Of a stretch of 57,191 nt of DNA, positions 32,524 to 41,850 are shown piece by piece. The position numbers were made by a program, and so were the translations under genes. Source of the DNA: Pseudobdellovibrionaceae bacterium (lineage in GTDB: Bacteria; Bdellovibrionota; Bdellovibrionia; Bdellovibrionales; UBA1609); the NCBI GenBank assembly GCA_025354795.1, contig JANXMF010000163.1, forward strand, positions 1 through 57,191. The letters run 5' to 3'. Under the pieces are notes generated by a model. It searched no databases, had not been told where the DNA came from, and saw nothing but the letters and a program-made list of their open reading frames with translations. Each line of letters opens with the position of its first letter. The stretch's first letter is position 1.

Positions 32524-34046
32524 TCGAGCTCTCCTACTGAAGCACGAATGACGTTGAGCAGGTCTCCGCGTCGGATCAACTCACGAATCGCGGCCACATC
32601 GAGCGCAAACACGCGGTCGGTTTCAGCAAACGGAACCACTTTACGAATACAGGCCAAAGCCTTTGCCACAGTTCCACTGGGCGTGAGCGGTTTGAGCATA
32701 TCAAGAGCTTGGGTGGCCGAAAGAAATTCCATCGCCACAATGTTTTCGGCATTATTGGTGATCTGTAAGAATTTGCGCGCGGCGATGGTGCCCATGCTGA
32801 CATGATCTTCCTTGTCGGCGCTGGTGGGAATGCTATCGACCGAAGCCGGATGCGCAAGAATCTTATTTTCGCTCACAAGTGAGGCTGCCGCCACCTGCAC
32901 GATCATATGGCCGCTGTTAAGCCCGCCGTTCGGTGCGAGAAATGCCGGCAGCTCCGACATTGCCGGATTGATTAGCTTTTCAATGCGGCACTCAGAAATA
33001 CTCGCGAGGGCGCTAATGGCGATTCCCATAAAATCCAACACAAAGGCGACAGGCTCGCCGTGGAAATTGCCACAGCTTAAAATCTTCCCCTCCTTAGCAA
33101 ACACCAGGGGATTATCGGTACTGGAATTGGATTCGACCTCAAGCACATTCATACCGTAGCGGACCGAGTCTTTGGCGGCTCCATGCACAGCCGGCATGCA
33201 GCGCAGAGAGTAAGCGTCTTGCACCTTTTGGCAATTGGCGTGGCTAGTACTGATCGGCGATTCCGCACCCAAGAGTTTTAATAGGTTGCGCCCAGTTTTC
33301 GCCTCACCGGGATGCGGGCGAGTGGCGAAGATTAAGGGATCAAACGCCGAGCGCGAGCCGCGCAGGGCTTCGAGCGACATCGCTCCGCTCAGATCCATCA
33401 TCCATAAAAGTTGTCGCGCTTGATAAGCCGTGAGCAAGCCGACCGCGGTCATGACTTGGCACCCGTTGATCAGCGACAAGCCCTCTTTGGCCTGTAGCTC
33501 GAGGGGCTGAATCTTTTTGAGTTTCAAAACCCCTGCGGTCGCGACAGGCTTGCCGTCCGACCACACTTCGCCTTCGCCCATCAACGCCAAAGCCAAATGC
33601 GAAAGCGGCGCCAAATCACCCGACGCGCCAACACTCCCCTGCTGCGGAATCACCGGGATAACGTCGGCATTCAAGAATTCTAAAATCTTATCGATCACTT
33701 CGGGACGCACACCACTATGTCCGCGAGCAAGGGCATTGGCACGAAGCATCATGATGGCTCGAGTTTGCTCTTGGTTAAATGGTTCGCCCACTCCGCTCGA
33801 ATGCGAACGGATCAAGTTTCGCTGCAGCTGCAGAATATCCTTGTCGGAAATCCGCACATTGCTAAAAGCACCGAAACCGGTGTTCACCCCGTAAATGACT
33901 TCCCCCTCATGCAAGCGGCCTTCTATATATATGCGAGATTCCGAGATGCGCGCGCGAGCGGTCTGCGCCAGACGGACCGCGTCTTTGCTGTGCGCGACTT
34001 GCCACACAACCTCGGCATTTAAGTCCTGTCCGGTCAGTTCGAGCAT
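32517..34046 (-). CDS. hutH: Histidine ammonia-lyase
   Basis: 509 residues. It deaminates histidine to urocanate. The MIO cofactor forms autocatalytically from Ala141-Ser142-Gly143 in [24 protein letters not shown], the QEDHVSMG-like DKEDHVSMG and SSTDNPLVF are the other active-site stretches. AAGGA lies 6 bases before ATG 34046, inside the rpe gene, which it overlaps by 13 bases; its stop overlaps hutU. It is thus locked into one operon with def, fmt and rpe. Confidence 0.97.
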   Translation of the reverse strand: MLELTGQDLNAEVVWQVAHSKDAVRLAQTARARISESRIYIEGRLHEGEVIYGVNTGFGAFSNVRISDKDILQLQRNLIRSHSSGVGEPFNQEQTRAIMMLRANALARGHSGVRPEVIDKILEFLNADVIPVIPQQGSVGASGDLAPLSHLALALMGEGEVWSDGKPVATAGVLKLKKIQPLELQAKEGLSLINGCQVMTAVGLLTAYQARQLLWMMDLSGAMSLEALRGSRSAFDPLIFATRPHPGEAKTGRNLLKLLGAESPISTSHANCQKVQDAYSLRCMPAVHGAAKDSVRYGMNVLEVESNSSTDNPLVFAKEGKILSCGNFHGEPVAFVLDFMGIAISALASISECRIEKLINPAMSELPAFLAPNGGLNSGHMIVQVAAASLVSENKILAHPASVDSIPTSADKEDHVSMGTIAARKFLQITNNAENIVAMEFLSATQALDMLKPLTPSGTVAKALACIRKVVPFAETDRVFALDVAAIRELIRRGDLLNVIRASVGELEW

Positions 34047-34744
34047 TTCACGTCCTTCAACGCCTTGATGGCTGAACGATAGTCGTGCTTGAAAATAAAA
34101 CTTCCGGCCACCAAAATATCGGCGTCCATTAAAGTGCGCGCGGTTTGGTCGGTAACGCCGCCATCAATCTCGATCAATGCGGAGATGTTTTGCCGCAACA
34201 ATTCTTGGCGAATCTGTGCGATCTTTGTCACTTGCTCATGCATAAAGGCCTGGCCGCCAAAACCGGGTTCAACCGTCATCACCAAAACCAAATCCACATA
34301 TTTTAAGAAGGCGAATACACTCTCGGCCGAAGTGCGGGGCCGCAGCGAAATGCCAGGTTTCACACCCAGCTCACGAATCTTTTTCAAAGTCTCTTCGACC
34401 TCGCGCGTGGACTCCACGTGGATCGTCAAATAGTCGGCTCCGGCCTTGGCAAAATCGGCGATAAGGCGTTCCGGTTTTTCCACCATTAAATGCACATCCA
34501 GCGGCAAGCGGGTGATCGGGCGAATAGCTTTTACCACCGGGGCGCCTATGGTCAGATTTGGCACAAAGTGCCCGTCCATAACGTCAACGTGAATCCAGTC
34601 CGCTCCGGCGCGCTCGAGGAACGCGATCTCTTCGCCGAGCTTGGCGAAATCGGCGGATAAAATACTGGGTGCAATGAGAAAAGGTCCCTTAGTGGGAAGT
34701 TTTCTTACTGAGGGGCTGCTGGTCTGCTGCTGAGTGGGGGTCAA
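34034..34744 (-). CDS. rpe: Ribulose-phosphate 3-epimerase
   Basis: 236 residues from TTG 34744. TIM barrel that interconverts ribulose 5-phosphate and xylulose 5-phosphate. Family stretches: IAPSILSADFAKLGEEI, WIHVDVMDGHFVPNLTIG, DVHLMVEKPE, MTVEPGFGGQAF and IEIDGGV. I chose the TTG because GGGAG stands 6 bases before it; the ATG at 34786 adds 14 residues but has no site. Either way about 25-40 residues precede the normal IAPSIL start, coded inside the end of fmt (overlap 56 bases with the TTG start). Confidence 0.93.
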   Translation of the reverse strand: MTPTQQQTSSPSVRKLPTKGPFLIAPSILSADFAKLGEEIAFLERAGADWIHVDVMDGHFVPNLTIGAPVVKAIRPITRLPLDVHLMVEKPERLIADFAKAGADYLTIHVESTREVEETLKKIRELGVKPGISLRPRTSAESVFAFLKYVDLVLVMTVEPGFGGQAFMHEQVTKIAQIRQELLRQNISALIEIDGGVTDQTARTLMDADILVAGSFIFKHDYRSAIKALKDVKCSN

Positions 34745-35681
34745 ATTGCTCTCCCGTTTTGATCGGATAGCCGCGGAGATATTCATGGATCGGCATTTTT
34801 GCCCGCGACTCCGGCTGTACTTCTAGGAGGTCTAAACTGCCCGTTCCACATTGAACAAGCAACGATTTCTCGGCGACTTTAAGCACTTGGCCCGGGAGCG
34901 TTGACTTTGATGTCTCAGAACTCACCTGAGAGCGGTGAATTTTCAAGCTCTTGCCGCCGCGAGTAGTAAAAGCCACCGGCCCCATCGCTAGTCCGCGCAC
35001 CAAATTGTGCACCTCGGTCGCCGCTTTATCCCAGCGAATTTCAGCATTCACCTTATCAATTTTCTCGGCATAAGTGACTTGCGCTTCATCTTGGGCGACC
35101 GCCGATAAATTGCCGCGCAGGTAATCCATCAAATCCACTTGGATCAGTTGCGCGCCCAATTGCTCACATTTAGCGTAAGAATCAAACGCGGTCATTTCGG
35201 GAGTTAGAGCAAAGCGTCGCACGCCTAAGATGGGGCCGGCATCGAGTTTGCGTACCATCACTTGTAAACAAACACCCGTCTCCGTATCCCCCGCCATCAG
35301 CGCGCGCTGAATCGGCGCAGCCCCGCGCCAGCGGGGAAGTACGCTCGCGTGCACATTGACGATTTTGTCAGGATAAAGTTTCAAAAATGGCTTTTTTAAA
35401 ATCTGCCCAAAGGCCACCACCACCGCGACTTCGGCTCGTAGTCCAGCCAGCTGCGCCAGCACTTCGTCAGTGTTGAGGTCCTCTGGAGTTAAAACCGGGA
35501 TGCCAAGTCCTTGCACCAGCTGTTTTACCGGAGAAGGGTGCAGCTGGAGCTTGCGCCCCGCCGGTCGATCCGGCTGGGTGATGACACCCACCACTTCAAA
35601 GTGCGGGTCTTTGATCATTGCTTCTAAACAAAATCGGGCGATCTCAGGCGTGCCCAGGAATAAAGCGCGGATGCGACTCAC
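34689..35681 (-). CDS. fmt: Methionyl-tRNA formyltransferase
   Basis: 330 residues. It formylates initiator Met-tRNA using 10-formyl-THF. Visible: FLGTPEIARFCLEAM, QPDRPAGRKLQLHPSPVKQL, the catalytic NVHASVLPRWRGAAPIQRAL and the C-terminal anticodon-arm-type domain. ATGA overlap with def, its natural partner in N-terminal processing. The C-terminal tail (FDPHSAADQQPLSKKTSH) is coded over the start of rpe and is probably dispensable. Confidence 0.96.
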   Translation of the reverse strand: MSRIRALFLGTPEIARFCLEAMIKDPHFEVVGVITQPDRPAGRKLQLHPSPVKQLVQGLGIPVLTPEDLNTDEVLAQLAGLRAEVAVVVAFGQILKKPFLKLYPDKIVNVHASVLPRWRGAAPIQRALMAGDTETGVCLQVMVRKLDAGPILGVRRFALTPEMTAFDSYAKCEQLGAQLIQVDLMDYLRGNLSAVAQDEAQVTYAEKIDKVNAEIRWDKAATEVHNLVRGLAMGPVAFTTRGGKSLKIHRSQVSSETSKSTLPGQVLKVAEKSLLVQCGTGSLDLLEVQPESRAKMPIHEYLRGYPIKTGEQFDPHSAADQQPLSKKTSH

Positions 35682-36289
35682 AAACGGTGTTCTTCTCGTT
35701 CAGATTCTGCGTCCAATTCTTCTTCGCTATCGGGGTGGCTGGGGTCAGGATAGCCGAATTTTTTAATTTTACTTTTGAGCCGCATGGATTTGACCGGGCT
35801 TAAACGGTCAATAAACAACTTGCCATCGAGATGATCAATTTCATGCTGAATGCAGATCGCAAGCAGCCCGTCGGTTTGCAAAGTGAATGGCGCGCCTTGA
35901 AGGTTCAGTCCACTGAATTCGATCCAATTGAAGCGCTCCACGGTTTCAAAATACGTGGGAACACTCAAGCAGCCCTCGTCATAAGTAGTCTTGCCTTCCT
36001 TTTTGACGATGACGGGATTGAAAATAATTAAAGGCTGCACTGCGGCAGCTTCGAGTTCCGTCATCTGCTCAGGTTTATAGCGGCCATTTTCGCGAGGTCG
36101 GGTGTCGAGCACAATCAAGCGCACCTGTTTATCGACTTGGGCGGCGGCCAATCCAATACCGCGAAAAGAATACATCGTTTCCAGCATATCGGCCGCCAGA
36201 GTCTGCAACTCCGGCGTAACTTTTTTGATCGCCACACCCTTCTTACGTAGGCGAGCATCGGGAAATTTTAAGATTTCTAGTATGGCCAT
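35678..36289 (-). CDS. def: Peptide deformylase
   Basis: 203 residues. It removes the formyl group from new proteins. All three motifs are intact: GIGLAAAQ (44-51), EGCLS (105-109, with metal-binding Cys107) and QHEIDHLDG (His149, Glu150, His153). The last 30 residues (DPSHPDSEEELDAESEREEHRL region) are acidic and beyond the usual end. First gene of the def-fmt-rpe-hutH-hutU run. Confidence 0.97.
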   Translation of the reverse strand: MAILEILKFPDARLRKKGVAIKKVTPELQTLAADMLETMYSFRGIGLAAAQVDKQVRLIVLDTRPRENGRYKPEQMTELEAAAVQPLIIFNPVIVKKEGKTTYDEGCLSVPTYFETVERFNWIEFSGLNLQGAPFTLQTDGLLAICIQHEIDHLDGKLFIDRLSPVKSMRLKSKIKKFGYPDPSHPDSEEELDAESEREEHRL

Positions 36290-36349
36290 AAACCCAAATT
36301 ATAGCTGAAGATGCGGTCAATTAGAAGGGGAAATACTGGGGAACGGAGG

Positions 36350-36400
36350 CGGGTACGCCAGTCTGCCGTCTACCGTATGCCAGTCTTGCCGTGTGCCCGA
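36350..36400. repeat. Short GCC-rich imperfect repeats, second copy
   Basis: TACGCCAGTCTGCCGTCTAC then CGTATGCCAGTCTTGCCGTG. The unit resembles that at 9746-9784. In addition GGGGAAC (about 36334-36340) and GTTCCCC on the far side of the repeat could pair, enclosing it in a stem. It lies between lptG and def (36290-36423). Confidence 0.4.
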
Positions 36401-36423
36401 GTTCCCCCATGCTTTTGTCCGCC

Positions 36424-37503
36424 TCACCGCTTCAAACATCGAAGCGCGATCCAAGCCAGAAACGTCGCCAGAATATTGGGTCCCCAAGCCGCTATCGGCG
36501 GAGGCAAAACCCCGTGTGAACCCAGAGTGACCGCCGAATTGTACGCCGCCCAGTAACCAAACGCGAGCCCCAGACAAATCCCCAAGTTAACAAACGAACC
36601 GCCCGAGCGGCTGCGACTCACACTGAACGGCACGCCCAAGACAGACATCACAAGCGATGCAAACGCGAATCCAAACTTGGCGTGATAGTCGACTTCATAA
36701 CGAACTGTATCCAAGCCAGCTTCTTTGTTGCGCTCAATAAAACGCCGCAGTTCCTTCAAACTCATGATTTGCGACGAGTTGGAGGTGGACTGAATGTCCT
36801 TCAAGTCTTCGTTCATGGTGATGGTCTTGGCGGTGAATGACTTGGTTAGCGGAAAACTGCTCTCAGAAGCAAACAGGGTCACCAAACCATTGGTGAGGTC
36901 CCACAAATTGCCCTTCATTTCCACGTGCGACGCGGTAATGAGTTGGGTGAGCTCCCAGTGCGGGTCGAAATAGTAAAGCGTGATGTCCTGGGCCGTGCGT
37001 TCCTCAGGATTGAGCGTCTTGATATTGAATAAGACATTCTCGCTACGATACCAAATTTTGTTGGTCTTGACGGTCGAGTAAAGGCCGGGATGCTTTTCAA
37101 TCTCCACGTACTCGACATAGTTGCGCTTTTGCAACAGTAGTGGCAGGACCTGATCGCCCACCACGAACATGCCTACCGATATAATTCCCACACAGCTCAA
37201 AATTGGGGCGGCAATGCGACTCAGACTCATGCCGATGCTGAAGAGGGCCACCAACTCGTTGGTGCGATTGAGCGACGAGAGCGTGAAGATAGTGCCCGCC
37301 AGGCACGCCAAGGGCATCAGCTGATAAATCACCCAGGGGGTATGGTAACAGTAGTACTTGAAGATCGCCGAGCCACTGGCGGCATCGTGATGGAGTGAAA
37401 AACTAAGCACGTCGACCGTGAGAAATAGGGTGACGAAGACCAACACCGAGGCGAGCAGGTAGAGTAAAAAAAGTTTGAGGATATAACGGTCAATGAGCTG
37501 CAT
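36424..37503 (-). CDS. LPS export permease LptG/LptF family
   Basis: 359 residues from ATG 37503. It has three membrane segments, a large periplasmic beta-jellyroll (about 130-255) and three further segments: the YjgP/YjgQ layout. N-terminal MQLIDRYILKLFLLYLLASV and ELVALFSIGMSLSRIAAPIL are typical. It moves LPS from the inner membrane to the Lpt bridge. A GTG at 37518 is in frame but the MQLID start matches the family. The second permease is not in the window; LptG is more likely than LptF but I do not insist. Confidence 0.9.
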   Translation of the reverse strand: MQLIDRYILKLFLLYLLASVLVFVTLFLTVDVLSFSLHHDAASGSAIFKYYCYHTPWVIYQLMPLACLAGTIFTLSSLNRTNELVALFSIGMSLSRIAAPILSCVGIISVGMFVVGDQVLPLLLQKRNYVEYVEIEKHPGLYSTVKTNKIWYRSENVLFNIKTLNPEERTAQDITLYYFDPHWELTQLITASHVEMKGNLWDLTNGLVTLFASESSFPLTKSFTAKTITMNEDLKDIQSTSNSSQIMSLKELRRFIERNKEAGLDTVRYEVDYHAKFGFAFASLVMSVLGVPFSVSRSRSGGSFVNLGICLGLAFGYWAAYNSAVTLGSHGVLPPPIAAWGPNILATFLAWIALRCLKR

Positions 37504-37561
37504 GGAATGCGGTTTCACTTTACTTGCTTGACGAACATTTACAAAACGATTTTACTAAATT

Positions 37562-38521
37562 ATGGCTTTGCGCGTCTTGCTGGCGGACGAGAGTCCCACC
37601 ATTAAAAAAGTATTTCAGTTGGCCCTCCAAGACTTTGCGGTGGAAGTCCGTCCCGTCAATATTGGCGTCGACGTGGCTTCGGTCGCCGGGAATTTCAAGC
37701 CCGACTTAATTTTCGCCGATGTCTTGCTGCAAAAGAAAAATGGTTACGAAGTGTGCGCGGAGCTTAAGCAGGATAAACTTCTGCGCGGCATTCCGGTGGT
37801 GCTAATGTGGAGTGGGTTTATGGAGCTTGATGAAGACAAGTTCCAGGCTTGCCAAGCCAACGCGCAACTGGAAAAACCTTTTGACGTGGCCGCGCTTCGA
37901 AAATTGGTGACCGACTTGGTTCCGCGCACTCAGAATCAAAAACTTTCGGAATTCCTGACGTTTCCCAATGCCCAGGTCAAGGCTGAGCCGCCTGCCGCGA
38001 AGGGACCGCTTCAGCGCAAGCCCAGCGACGAAGAGTTTACCGATGTGCCTATGCCCAAAATGAAAGGTACGTCGTCGGAAAAATATCGCTTGCAATTACA
38101 TCCCGATGAGCTTGAGTCAGTGCCGGTGGACTATCACGTGCCAGGTGAAAAATCGGTGCTTGCCACGGTGCCTGAACCGGCGGATGAGGTCGACGATTTC
38201 ACCGTGCGCACGCCGCAAAAAGCGGCCCCGACCCCGGCTGCGAAATCGGCTCCGCCTCCGCTTCCCCCAACCAAACCGCAGCGCTTGGAATCGGATTTCG
38301 ACGTTGAACTGGACGAAGTCATGCCGAAATCACCTTCTCCGGCGCCTGTCTCTGCCCCCGAAGTTTTGTCGGCCGCGCAATTGGAAAAGATCATTCGTGC
38401 GCAGAGTGCGGAGATGATCGAGTCAGTGGTGTGGAGAGTAATTCCTGAATTGGCGACGCAAATTATCGAGCGTGAGCTGAATAAATTGTTGAAAGAGCGC
38501 GACTCCCATCCCTTCCCATGA
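37562..38521 (+). CDS. Response-regulator receiver protein with Pro-rich linker and conserved C-terminal helix
   Basis: 319 residues. The receiver domain (1-118) has phosphoacceptor D53 in LIFADVLLQ, S84 in MWSG and K105 in LEKPFD; the acidic pocket has D9/E10. A disordered linker (about 120-265) is rich in Pro, Ala and Lys. The C-terminal 50 residues (LEKIIRAQSAEMIESVVWRV then PELATQIIERELNKLL) form an amphipathic helix seen in delta-proteobacterial regulators, likely for docking. There is no DNA-binding domain. Its stop overlaps nadC (ATGA). Confidence 0.82.
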   Translation: MALRVLLADESPTIKKVFQLALQDFAVEVRPVNIGVDVASVAGNFKPDLIFADVLLQKKNGYEVCAELKQDKLLRGIPVVLMWSGFMELDEDKFQACQANAQLEKPFDVAALRKLVTDLVPRTQNQKLSEFLTFPNAQVKAEPPAAKGPLQRKPSDEEFTDVPMPKMKGTSSEKYRLQLHPDELESVPVDYHVPGEKSVLATVPEPADEVDDFTVRTPQKAAPTPAAKSAPPPLPPTKPQRLESDFDVELDEVMPKSPSPAPVSAPEVLSAAQLEKIIRAQSAEMIESVVWRVIPELATQIIERELNKLLKERDSHPFP

Positions 38522-39351
38522 CACTAAGCCAGCTTATCACCCAAGCCTATGCCGAAGATATTCCCAAAGGGGATTTGACCACCGACAATCTAGGATTGGC
38601 CGCTTGCTCCGGTGACGCCCGACTGGTGGCCAAAGAAGATTTGGTGTTGGCTGGCCGCGCGCTGTTTGTGGGCTGTGTTAAACATGTTTGCCCCGACATG
38701 GTGTTGCGCTGGCAATTTGACGACGGCGATTTCATTTTGGATCAGCAGACTGTGTGCTGGCTCAAAGGTGATCTTTTGACGCTACTGAAGGCCGAGCGGG
38801 TGGCACTGAATTTCCTGGGCCATCTGAGCGGCATCGCCACGCTGACGCGTTGTTTTGCGCAGGCGGTGAGCGATACCGAATGCAAGATTTTAGATACGCG
38901 CAAGACTACGCCTCTGCTGCGCGAATATGAAAAGGCCGCGGTGCGGGCGGGCGGCGGGCACAATCACCGTATGAATTTATCGGATGCGGTATTGATCAAG
39001 GAAAATCATATTCGCGCCAGTGGCGGCCTTGAGCGGGCCGTGCGTGCAATTAAACGCCATGCTAATAATGCGGCCATTGAGGTGGAATGTAGCAACCTCG
39101 ATGAAGTGGCACTGTCCGTGAGCTTAGGTGTCGAACGCATTCTCCTCGACAATATGAACAATGCGAAGATTGCCGAGGCGCGGGCGAAGATTCCACCGTT
39201 TATTCAGGTGGAGGCCAGTGGCAATATGCGTCTTGAACGGGTGGGCGAGGTCGCACGCTTGGGTGTGGATTTTATTAGCGTGGGCGCCTTGACCCATTCG
39301 GCGCCGTGTGCTGATTTCAGTTTACTTTTCGAATGGCCGCACAAGAATTGA
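38518..39351 (+). CDS. nadC: Nicotinate-nucleotide pyrophosphorylase (carboxylating)
   Basis: 277 residues. It makes nicotinate mononucleotide from quinolinate and PRPP in NAD synthesis. EDIPKGDLTTDNL, the ALNFLGHLSGIATLT stretch, TRKTTPLLREYEKAAVRAGG, NHRMNLSDAVLIKENH and VEASGNMRLERV are conserved. Start overlaps the receiver gene. birA follows 7 bases on, giving a cofactor pair. Confidence 0.96.
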   Translation: MTLSQLITQAYAEDIPKGDLTTDNLGLAACSGDARLVAKEDLVLAGRALFVGCVKHVCPDMVLRWQFDDGDFILDQQTVCWLKGDLLTLLKAERVALNFLGHLSGIATLTRCFAQAVSDTECKILDTRKTTPLLREYEKAAVRAGGGHNHRMNLSDAVLIKENHIRASGGLERAVRAIKRHANNAAIEVECSNLDEVALSVSLGVERILLDNMNNAKIAEARAKIPPFIQVEASGNMRLERVGEVARLGVDFISVGALTHSAPCADFSLLFEWPHKN

Positions 39352-39358
39352 GAGTCCC

Positions 39359-40087
39359 ATGCCTACGCTGAAATCCATCGCCGACACCACCGTCACTTGG
39401 GCTGAGCAACGGCAAATCGCGCTGCAATTTGAAGCGCAGACCACGTCCACCAATGACGATGCCAAAAAAAATTCCCTAACCGAACCGCAAGATTTCACGC
39501 TTTACTTGACGGCCCATCAAACCGCGGGCCGCGGGCGCGGCGCGAACTCCTGGCTCGACACCGACAACGGCGAAAGCTTGCTGAGCACTTGGTCGTTTGC
39601 ACTGGCCGGTTCACCGCAAGCGATCACCGGTCCGCGCGTGGGCCTGGCGTTGATGCGCGCCGTGAGTTCGGTTTGGCCATCGCTAATGTGGAGTCTCAAG
39701 GCGCCCAACGATTTATTTCTGGGCGGACGCAAGGTGGGCGGACTATTGATTGAAAGCGTGAGTGGCGGCGCGCAATACCGCGTGATGATTGGTTTGGGCT
39801 TAAATGTCTTGAATCATCCGCGCCACTTTCAACAGGCGGATCACTTAAGTAAAAGCTTGAATAACGTGCCGGATGAGGGCGAGTGGTTTCAATTCCTCGA
39901 TGAGCTGCGGATGGAATTCGCCGCCGCCATGATCGACTGCCAATTGCCGGGCTTAAACGACGAGCTCTGCCGCGAACTCACCCATGCGCTCAATGCCAAC
40001 CCCAGCAAGACTTTCATCACCGATTCCGTCAGCGCCCAGGGCGATTTGATCCATGCGGGCGGCAAGATTATCTGGAGTCAGTTGTGA
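39359..40087 (+). CDS. birA: Biotin-[acetyl-CoA-carboxylase] ligase
   Basis: 242 residues from ATG 39359. Biotin protein ligase that activates biotin with ATP and attaches it to BCCP. TTSTNDDAK, the biotin loop AGRGRGANSWL (GRGRGANSW, where the usual third Arg is Asn-Ser), and KAPNDLFLGGRKVGGLLIE are visible. It lacks the N-terminal HTH, so it is an enzyme only, not a repressor. A longer frame back to 39308 lies in nadC. Confidence 0.93.
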   Translation: MPTLKSIADTTVTWAEQRQIALQFEAQTTSTNDDAKKNSLTEPQDFTLYLTAHQTAGRGRGANSWLDTDNGESLLSTWSFALAGSPQAITGPRVGLALMRAVSSVWPSLMWSLKAPNDLFLGGRKVGGLLIESVSGGAQYRVMIGLGLNVLNHPRHFQQADHLSKSLNNVPDEGEWFQFLDELRMEFAAAMIDCQLPGLNDELCRELTHALNANPSKTFITDSVSAQGDLIHAGGKIIWSQL

Positions 40088-40094
40088 GCGCCTC

Positions 40095-40640
40095 GTGGCT
40101 CTGACTTACTCGCCCGCGGGCGCGCTCGGCAGCCCTTGTCCGGAGTTCAGACTCTCAAGCGTTGACGGTAACCTTTATGAGCTACGCGATTTTTCAACTG
40201 CACCCGCGCTAATGATTATGTTCATATGCAACCATTGTCCTTACGTGCAAGCGATTGAGAGCCGCTTGATCGCGCTGGCCCAAGGCTACCCGCGCGCGGC
40301 GTTCGTAGGAATTTGCGCCAATGATCCCTCCGACCATCCGGAAGACAGCCCCGAACGGTTATTGGCCCGCTGGAAAAAAATGAATTACGGCTTCCCCTAC
40401 TTGGTGGATCGTGAACAAACGGTGGCGCGGGCCTTTGGCGCGGTTTGTACTCCAGACCTTTATATTTACAATTCAGAGCGCGTGCTGCGCTACCGCGGGC
40501 GCCTCGATGACTCTTGGCGCGCGCCAGAACGGGTCGAAAAACAGGAGTTGAGAACGGCCTTGGAGCAGATTTTGGCGGGTGAAAATCCGGTCGCTGAACA
40601 AAATCCGTCCATGGGCTGCTCGATCAAGTGGAAACAATGA
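40095..40640 (+). CDS. Redoxin-family protein with CxxC (C45-NH-C48)
   Basis: 181 residues from GTG 40095. A thioredoxin-fold protein of the AhpC/TSA-like redoxin group: FICNHCPYVQAIESRL carries C45 and C48; GICANDPSDHPEDSPERL and VCTPDLYIYNSERVLRYRGRLDD are diagnostic, and the ending PSMGCSIKWK is typical of the family. It has no signal peptide, so it is cytoplasmic; substrate unknown. The earlier in-frame start at 40053 lies within birA. ATGA overlap with the next gene. Confidence 0.85.
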   Translation: MALTYSPAGALGSPCPEFRLSSVDGNLYELRDFSTAPALMIMFICNHCPYVQAIESRLIALAQGYPRAAFVGICANDPSDHPEDSPERLLARWKKMNYGFPYLVDREQTVARAFGAVCTPDLYIYNSERVLRYRGRLDDSWRAPERVEKQELRTALEQILAGENPVAEQNPSMGCSIKWKQ

Positions 40641-41179
40641 TTAAAACTTTTTTGCTTAGCCTCGTCATTGTTAGCGTTAGCTTGGCCGTGTACTTGTATT
40701 TTTATTTAGGGGTTTCTAAACCCGTCGACATTAGTTGCGAAAAACGTGGACCGCTTAATCTTATGTTTAAATCCCACCGCGGCGCCTATCATGAAATCGG
40801 CGAAACCATTCGCGCTGTCGAGGCACTCGCCACCGCGCACCAGCTACCGTGTCCGTTGACTTTCGGTGAATTTCTCGATGATCCCGACACTGTTGATCAG
40901 GATAGGCTTCGGGCCCACGCGGGCTGCGTGCTCGGCAGTCCGGACCTGCAAACTTCTCTGCCCGATACCGAATTTGAATTGCGCCCCGAAGCTAGCTTTG
41001 TAGTGGCCCATTTTTCCGGCTCGCCCGCAATCGGTCCATTTAAGGTGTATCCTAACGTGAAAGATTATCTTAAGACCCGCCGCCTTAAATCCTCCATGGT
41101 GGCAATGGAAATTTACCGCGTTGAAGGGCAAGATGTGACGACGGAGTATCTTTTTCCGGTGGCGTCTTGTTCTTTGTGA
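40637..41179 (+). CDS. Membrane-anchored GyrI-like (effector-binding) protein
   Basis: 180 residues from ATG 40637. One N-terminal membrane helix (TFLLSLVIVSVSLAVYLYFYL) anchors a domain of about 140 residues resembling the GyrI/AraC effector-binding fold (SHRGAYHEIGETIRAVEALA and ALATAHQLPCPLTFGEFLDD). Such domains bind small molecules. Pro-Glu motif assignment is by pattern only. It overlaps the redoxin stop (ATGA) and is probably last of the nadC-birA-redoxin run. Confidence 0.65.
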   Translation: MIKTFLLSLVIVSVSLAVYLYFYLGVSKPVDISCEKRGPLNLMFKSHRGAYHEIGETIRAVEALATAHQLPCPLTFGEFLDDPDTVDQDRLRAHAGCVLGSPDLQTSLPDTEFELRPEASFVVAHFSGSPAIGPFKVYPNVKDYLKTRRLKSSMVAMEIYRVEGQDVTTEYLFPVASCSL

Positions 41180-41295
41180 GGTTGGGTTGACCGTGGTCCA
41201 GGTCGCTCGTCTTAAGCGGAAGGCATAGATTTTATTGACCAACCGCAAGTGAAAGGAGGAGTCTAAAAGTACCGAAGTTTCGGGGAGGAGCCTCC

Positions 41296-41847
41296 ATGAA
41301 CAAACTCAGTTTCAAAATCTTACGCTTTGTTAGTGTGGTCTGCGCGATGGCGTTAATCCTGACACCGAGAGCGCACGCCAGTCTATTGCTCGAACCTTAT
41401 CTGGGCTATCACACGGGAACAGTCAAGAATCCGAATAGTGTCGACATGAGTGGCGTCAGCATGGGTGGCCGTTTGGGTTTGCAAAATCTCGGTCTGATGG
41501 GTGGGATCGATTACATGACCGGCTCCTGGACCGCTAAGAGCACGCCATCAGCCACGGTAACGCCTTCCGACTTGAGCGTCTTTGTCGGCTTTAACTTTCC
41601 GATCATGTTGCGCGTTTACGCGGAGTATGGACTGAGTTCGGCGCTGAAATTTGCCACAAGTGCCGGCAACGACACCGACAAAGGCACCAATATTAAACTG
41701 GGAGTCGGTTTCACCACCTTCCCACTCATCAGCATTAACGTGGAATATATCGCAGGAACTTACACCAAGCACGATGGCGGCTCGCTCAATCCTACCGTGA
41801 CCGATAGCATGTTGGGATTGACCGTAAGCTTGCCTCTGACTTTCTAA
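41296..41847 (+). CDS. Outer-membrane beta-barrel protein, small
   Basis: 183 residues. Signal peptide MNKLSFKILRFVSVVCAMAL...RAHA, then amphipathic strands (LEPYLGYHTG, MGGRLGLQNLGLMGGIDYM, VFVGFNFPIMLRVYAEYGL) ending LTVSLPLTF, with the C-terminal Phe of an outer-membrane barrel. About 8 strands, of the OmpA/OmpW-like porin-fold group. GGGGAGGAG lies 7 bases before the ATG. No specific function. Confidence 0.75.
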   Translation: MNKLSFKILRFVSVVCAMALILTPRAHASLLLEPYLGYHTGTVKNPNSVDMSGVSMGGRLGLQNLGLMGGIDYMTGSWTAKSTPSATVTPSDLSVFVGFNFPIMLRVYAEYGLSSALKFATSAGNDTDKGTNIKLGVGFTTFPLISINVEYIAGTYTKHDGGSLNPTVTDSMLGLTVSLPLTF

Positions 41848-41850
41848 ATC

